From Brachionus koreanus (lineage: Eukaryota; Rotifera; Eurotatoria; Ploima; Brachionidae), in NCBI GenBank assembly GCA_016987375.1, contig PJRA01000508.1, forward strand, positions 2,025,914-2,089,913: a stretch of 64,000 bases of DNA, in the 5' to 3' direction. Shown here in pieces: positions 60,562-64,000 of this stretch; the first letter of the stretch is position 1, and each line of letters starts with the position of its first letter. Under the pieces are notes generated by a model. That model saw only the letters and a list, made by a program, of their open reading frames with translations. It was not told the origin of the DNA and did no database searches. Made by a program: the position numbers and the translations under genes.

Positions 60562-61682
60562 ACTTTCTAGTATCAGTTAATTTTACTTTCTGTCAAAAAT
60601 TTAAAAAAAAATAAAAGAGACTAAGATTAGGTTTAAGCTCTAATTAAATCAAAAAAACATTTTAGAATTTTCGAAAAAAAATTTTCTTATTAATGAAAGT
60701 AAAAATAAAAAGAAAACAATTTTTTTAATAATGATTTAGAATTTTTTTCAATTTTCGAAATATCTCAAATCATATATAATTATTTTTTTTTAAATTCATT
60801 AATGCATTTAAAATATTATTAAAAAATGAATTAAAATTTTTCATGTAAATAGATTTATTTAGAAAATTTAAATTAGTATTTCTTTTTTCTTATTCTTTTT
60901 ATTTTTATTTTTTGCGAATTAATAGTTTTTTAATCATTAAATTGAGAGAATAAATAATTAATAATCTAATTCTTTTATTGTTTGGTGTAATTTAAAACAA
61001 GTTTTGGTTATTTTATTTTGAAAAATCTGGTAAAAAATTTAAGAAATTTGAATTTTGTTGAAAATAAATGTTATTGTTAAATTTAATCATTTTTTCTGAT
61101 GTAATTTAAAATTTCAAACTATGTGATTATATCGTTTTTTATTTTAAATGGAGTAAAAATCATACTGGTATAAAATTTACTGGTTTTGAATTGATTTGAC
61201 GAAAAATTCTAAACCGGTTTTTTTTTAAAAGAAAAGTTAAATTTTTTTATATAGTTTTTTTTTTTAAAAAAATTTTTAGAATTTGAAAGAAGGCTCAATA
61301 TTATTCTAGACTATTTCTCAATCAAATTCAAAATTTTTTTTATAAAAAAATGAGACGCAAAATCTGGAATAAAAAATTAGATTATTATTTTTTGAGATTC
61401 GACTATAAAAAATTAAATATGAAAATCGTTTTATCAAAGAACCATATTGTTCAATATCTTTTTTCCCTGGCATTATACAACCTTATTTAGCACTTTTTAA
61501 AAAGACTTAGAGTTGACTCAGATAATGAGAAATATGTTTTAAATAAAAAAATTTTCAAACAATTGTTTCGATACCAATATATCTAAATATATTTAAAAAA
61601 AAAGCTGACTTTTTCTTTTATATTTTGATAAAAATCTTATATTTAGAAAAAAAAGAATTTTTTAAGTCAAAAAAAATTTCCT
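60562..61682. other. AT-rich spacer
   Basis: 3' flank of IAH1. No gene or repeat recognised. Confidence 0.5.
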
Positions 61683-62357
61683 TCATTGAACAATTTCTTG
61701 TGAGAAATTTTTCCAGTCTGGAAAATTTATTTGTAGGTCGCTTAGAATGTTTTTCTCTAATATAGGTAGCAACCCTTTGAACAAAAGATTTCCACCTTCT
61801 TTTGACAGGTGTAAACCATCATGCAAAAGATCATGATATTCAGAACCATAATCTTCCATAGCTTGTCTGAAGTCAAAATACATTACTGATTTATTCTTTG
61901 CAATCTTGATTACTTCATGAGCATAATTTTTTACCAAATGATCGAAATGAAATGCACTAGGACCCTTAACTTGTTTCCATTTTTCGTCAAAAATTTTTGC
62001 AGGACTAACCAAAATAATTTTATTTTCTGCGACTCCCCAATTTATAATAAAATCAATAATGGAAGAAATATTTTCTGAAAATTTCTCTAAATTAACGTGC
62101 TGAATTTGAGCTATTTGGTCGGTAGAATCATTAGAACCAAGCATGATAATAACACCACAAACAGATTCGGTTTTAAATTCAGAAAAAATTTTGGGCAAAA
62201 TTAGCCTTATCTGATCAGTATTATAGCCTGAAAAGCCACGATTGATCACATCACATCTTCTTTGAAATAAATCCGAAATAGAATTTACCCACCCGGATCG
62301 TCCATGAGCAAATTGAGTGTTTGAATCCCCAATTAAAATTAATTTTTTCCAAGTCAT
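61683..62357 (-). CDS. IAH1: IAH1-type SGNH/GDSL esterase
   Basis: A single-exon gene of 224 residues, close to the family's usual length of about 240. SGNH blocks are intact: block I LILIGDSNTQ (nucleophile Ser12), block II Gly in INRGFSGYN, block III IIMLGSNDSTD (Asn76), block V HDGLHLSKEGG (Asp180, His183). The family (isoamyl acetate-hydrolysing esterase homologues) hydrolyses short-chain esters; the animal substrate is not settled. The start is 6 nt after a TTTAG acceptor and 52 bp after the TMEM107 stop on the same strand, so the two are probably expressed together. Confidence 0.93.
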   Translation of the reverse strand: MTWKKLILIGDSNTQFAHGRSGWVNSISDLFQRRCDVINRGFSGYNTDQIRLILPKIFSEFKTESVCGVIIMLGSNDSTDQIAQIQHVNLEKFSENISSIIDFIINWGVAENKIILVSPAKIFDEKWKQVKGPSAFHFDHLVKNYAHEVIKIAKNKSVMYFDFRQAMEDYGSEYHDLLHDGLHLSKEGGNLLFKGLLPILEKNILSDLQINFPDWKNFSQEIVQ

Positions 62358-62409
62358 TTATATCTAAATTTCAAAATAATTTATTTTTAATGTTTTATTG
62401 TTTAAAAAA
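62358..62409 (-). promoter_or_regulatory. Intercistronic region of the TMEM107-IAH1 pair
   Basis: Only 52 bp separate the TMEM107 stop (62410-62412) from the IAH1 ATG (62355-62357). On the minus strand it holds AATAAA (62394-62399), about 11 nt after the stop, and TGAAATTTAG ending at 62364, six nt before the IAH1 ATG. No room for an ordinary promoter. It fits polyadenylation coupled to trans-splicing. Confidence 0.5.
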
Positions 62410-63149
62410 TTAGTTAATTGTAAGTTTAAAAAACCAAACTCCGATCAAGATAATAAATTCAAAAAAAAATGGAATACAACTGCAAATGGCAAAAATGTAC
62501 CAATATTGCACAGAACACGTTCGAAATAGAACCATAGATGACAACGAAATAGCTGCGGCTGAATGAAGAAACGTAGCTTAAATAATAAGAAAATTTTAGT
62601 TTTTTAGTTTCGAAAAGCTGATCAAAAATTTATTTATGCAATTAGATGAAAGAGATTCAATATAAATAAATTATAATTAAATTTTTACTAAATAATAATA
62701 GTTACTAAATATTAGAAAAATGTTCTAAATTTTTTAAAATTGAAAATTTAGAGCAAAATTAATTTAAAATTTAAATAAACTTACACAAAAATGACTGAAA
62801 TGCATTGAATAGTGTGATTCCGAGCATAAATGTGAGAAATTCGAATACAAGAAGAACAATTGAAATTGATAAAGCAACTATAAACCTATTTGAAAATATT
62901 GAAAATTTAATTTTTTTAATTTTAACTAAAATTTTACTGTGAATTCAAAAGATCCTGGTTTTTATACAGTACTGGGTCACAAGAACTTACGTTTTCTTCC
63001 TTAAAAAAGTAGTAAAAAAGCTTAGTTTAAAAAAAAATATTTTTAATAATTACTCTATTGATTAGAACACTAATTAAAATAATCATATGAGCCATCATGC
63101 ACATAAATCTTGATGGAACCAAACCATTTTTAATTGATTTTAGACCCAT
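62410..63149 (-). CDS. TMEM107: TMEM107, ciliary transition-zone membrane protein
   Basis: Exons 63054-63149, 62938-62999, 62785-62885 and 62410-62576 give 141 residues; human TMEM107 has 140. Introns are 54, 52 and 208 bp. Matching family features in order: NGLVPSRFMCMMAHMIILIS (TM1), the loop SSCDPVLYKNQDLLNSQ, FIVALSISIVLLVFEFLTF (TM2), LFNAFQSFLSTFLHSAAAIS (TM3), VQYWYIFAICSCIPFFFEF (TM4) and a short lysine-containing tail. TMEM107 works with the MKS/TMEM231/TMEM216 module at the transition zone, controlling ciliary membrane composition. The start chosen (63149) gives MGLKSIKNGLVPSRF, aligned with the vertebrate start; the frame stays open upstream to 63251 but that part is not conserved. 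IAH1 follows 52 bp downstream. Confidence 0.9.
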
Positions 63150-63739
63150 TTTTTGCGAAAAAAATTTATGCTGACTATTTTTCAAATTTTTAAAGAATAT
63201 CTTCATTAGAGGAGAAAAATGGTAACTATGACTACAATTTTGAATGTTCAATGATGCAAAATATTTAGTCTCAGTTTTTCAATTCAAGATGAATAAACAG
63301 TTTTAAAATTAATTGCTTTAAGATTAATGAATTATTATTAAATTATCAGTCATTATAAAACAAATTGGCTCATTTGGTGGTTCATTTGCTGATTAAATAA
63401 TTAAAATTAAAATTTCTGGCATACTAGCAAAGCTTTTAAGAGAAACCATAATTAATCCCAACATACTTGCATTATTAACTTACAAATTTAATTAAAAACA
63501 ATCAGTATAGATTTGACATGATAGTAGACACTTTTTTCAGTTAAAATGACAAAAAAAGATAAAATAAAGTAAATAACAAAAGATTTTCAAAAATTTTGTT
63601 ATTTTATTTATTTTTTTTAAAACGGCTTAGATTTCATACATTTTTTTGTAAGTCTGCTCTGTCTATTTTAAAGATGTTTTTAGTAGCTATGTCAGAAATG
63701 ATTTAAATGACTTAATTTTTTATGAAGTAGACTGTTTTT
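63150..63739. other. Spacer, TMEM107 5' flank
   Basis: No element recognised. Confidence 0.45.
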
Positions 63740-64000
63740 CATTAAAATTTAATTCACTTGCCTTGCATCCACTCCCCAACACAGTTCCGCCATCAACTTC
63801 TCATTTGATTGCGGGATAATTGAAATCACCAAACAATAGCATATTTGAGAAACTCTATAAAATCCACAAAAATTACAATCATGTCAATTGGTACTACGAT
63901 GCGAAACTCATGAGCTCAGTGAATAATGAAGGACCAAGTGCAGGAGTAAGGGGAGCAAAACATCGCATTTGCTCGCAGCTAATAAAATGAGTGGCAAGAG
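63740..64000 (-). mobile_element. Decayed LINE endonuclease fragment, runs off window end
   Basis: Minus-strand reading gives FGDFNYPAIK, a stop, then EVDGGTVLGSGCKASEF: the GDFN motif of an AP endonuclease followed by the usual short acidic/glycine stretch. The premature stop shows it is dead. Composition from 63760 to the window end is GC-richer than the spacer. The element presumably continues beyond 64000. Confidence 0.7.

Overview
The window reads as metazoan nuclear DNA that is extremely AT-rich. Genes are compact, introns are mostly about 45-60 bp with GT..AG ends, and the spacers are long and A/T-homopolymer-rich. Pygopus, a group A bHLH factor, a claudin-superfamily tetraspan, CEP72, CFAP58 and TMEM107 make it a ciliated animal. 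Composition, intron size and the many degenerate non-LTR elements fit a monogonont rotifer such as Brachionus, but that is an inference from style and no marker in the window proves it. There is an 820-base assembly gap at 6220-7039.

Layout. 0-5 kb: the 3' part of an unrecognised gene (-), a tRNA-Pro (-) and a nine-exon CEP72 gene (-). 5-13 kb: spacer with the gap, two terminal-inverted-repeat elements, a short tandem repeat and an intronless bHLH gene (-). 13.4-14.5 kb: RAMAC-like and RRP15 genes head to tail (+). 15.9-17.2 kb: sphingosine-1-phosphate phosphatase (-). 17.8-22 kb: a palindromic MITE and a 5'-truncated LINE with a long open ORF2 (-). 22-29.8 kb: gene desert with one SINE-like unit. 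29.8-31.1 kb: a claudin-like gene with two alternative first-loop exons (+). 31.9-37.7 kb: decayed LINE pieces around CFAP58 (+). 38.2-41.4 kb: a SIRT2-type sirtuin (+) and a GRHPR-like dehydrogenase (-). 45.1-50.4 kb: BTBD10/KCTD20 (+), tRNA-Val (+) and Pygopus (+). 51-52 kb: a LINE fragment abutting a MITE. 53.8-55 kb: RSU1 (+). 56.1-59.1 kb: mitochondrial phosphatidylserine decarboxylase (-) and a small putative mitochondrial membrane protein (-). 60.3 kb: a third copy of the palindromic MITE. 61.7-63.1 kb: TMEM107 and IAH1 in a tight tandem (-). The window ends inside another decayed LINE.

Together the genes are ordinary housekeeping and ciliary genes: CEP72, CFAP58 and TMEM107 for centrosome, axoneme and transition zone; SGPP and PISD for lipids; RAMAC and RRP15 for RNA maturation. 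There is no sign of a biosynthetic cluster. The most interesting points are: (1) the claudin-like gene, where reading-frame phases allow only one of two homologous exons to be used; (2) a GRHPR-like enzyme that has lost two of the three catalytic residues of its family; (3) two very close same-strand gene pairs with a polyadenylation signal and a 3' splice acceptor between stop and next start, which looks like operon plus trans-splicing organisation; and (4) three families of palindromic or TIR elements. Exon boundaries were placed by eye from reading frame, splice consensus and remembered family sequences. No alignment or search was run.
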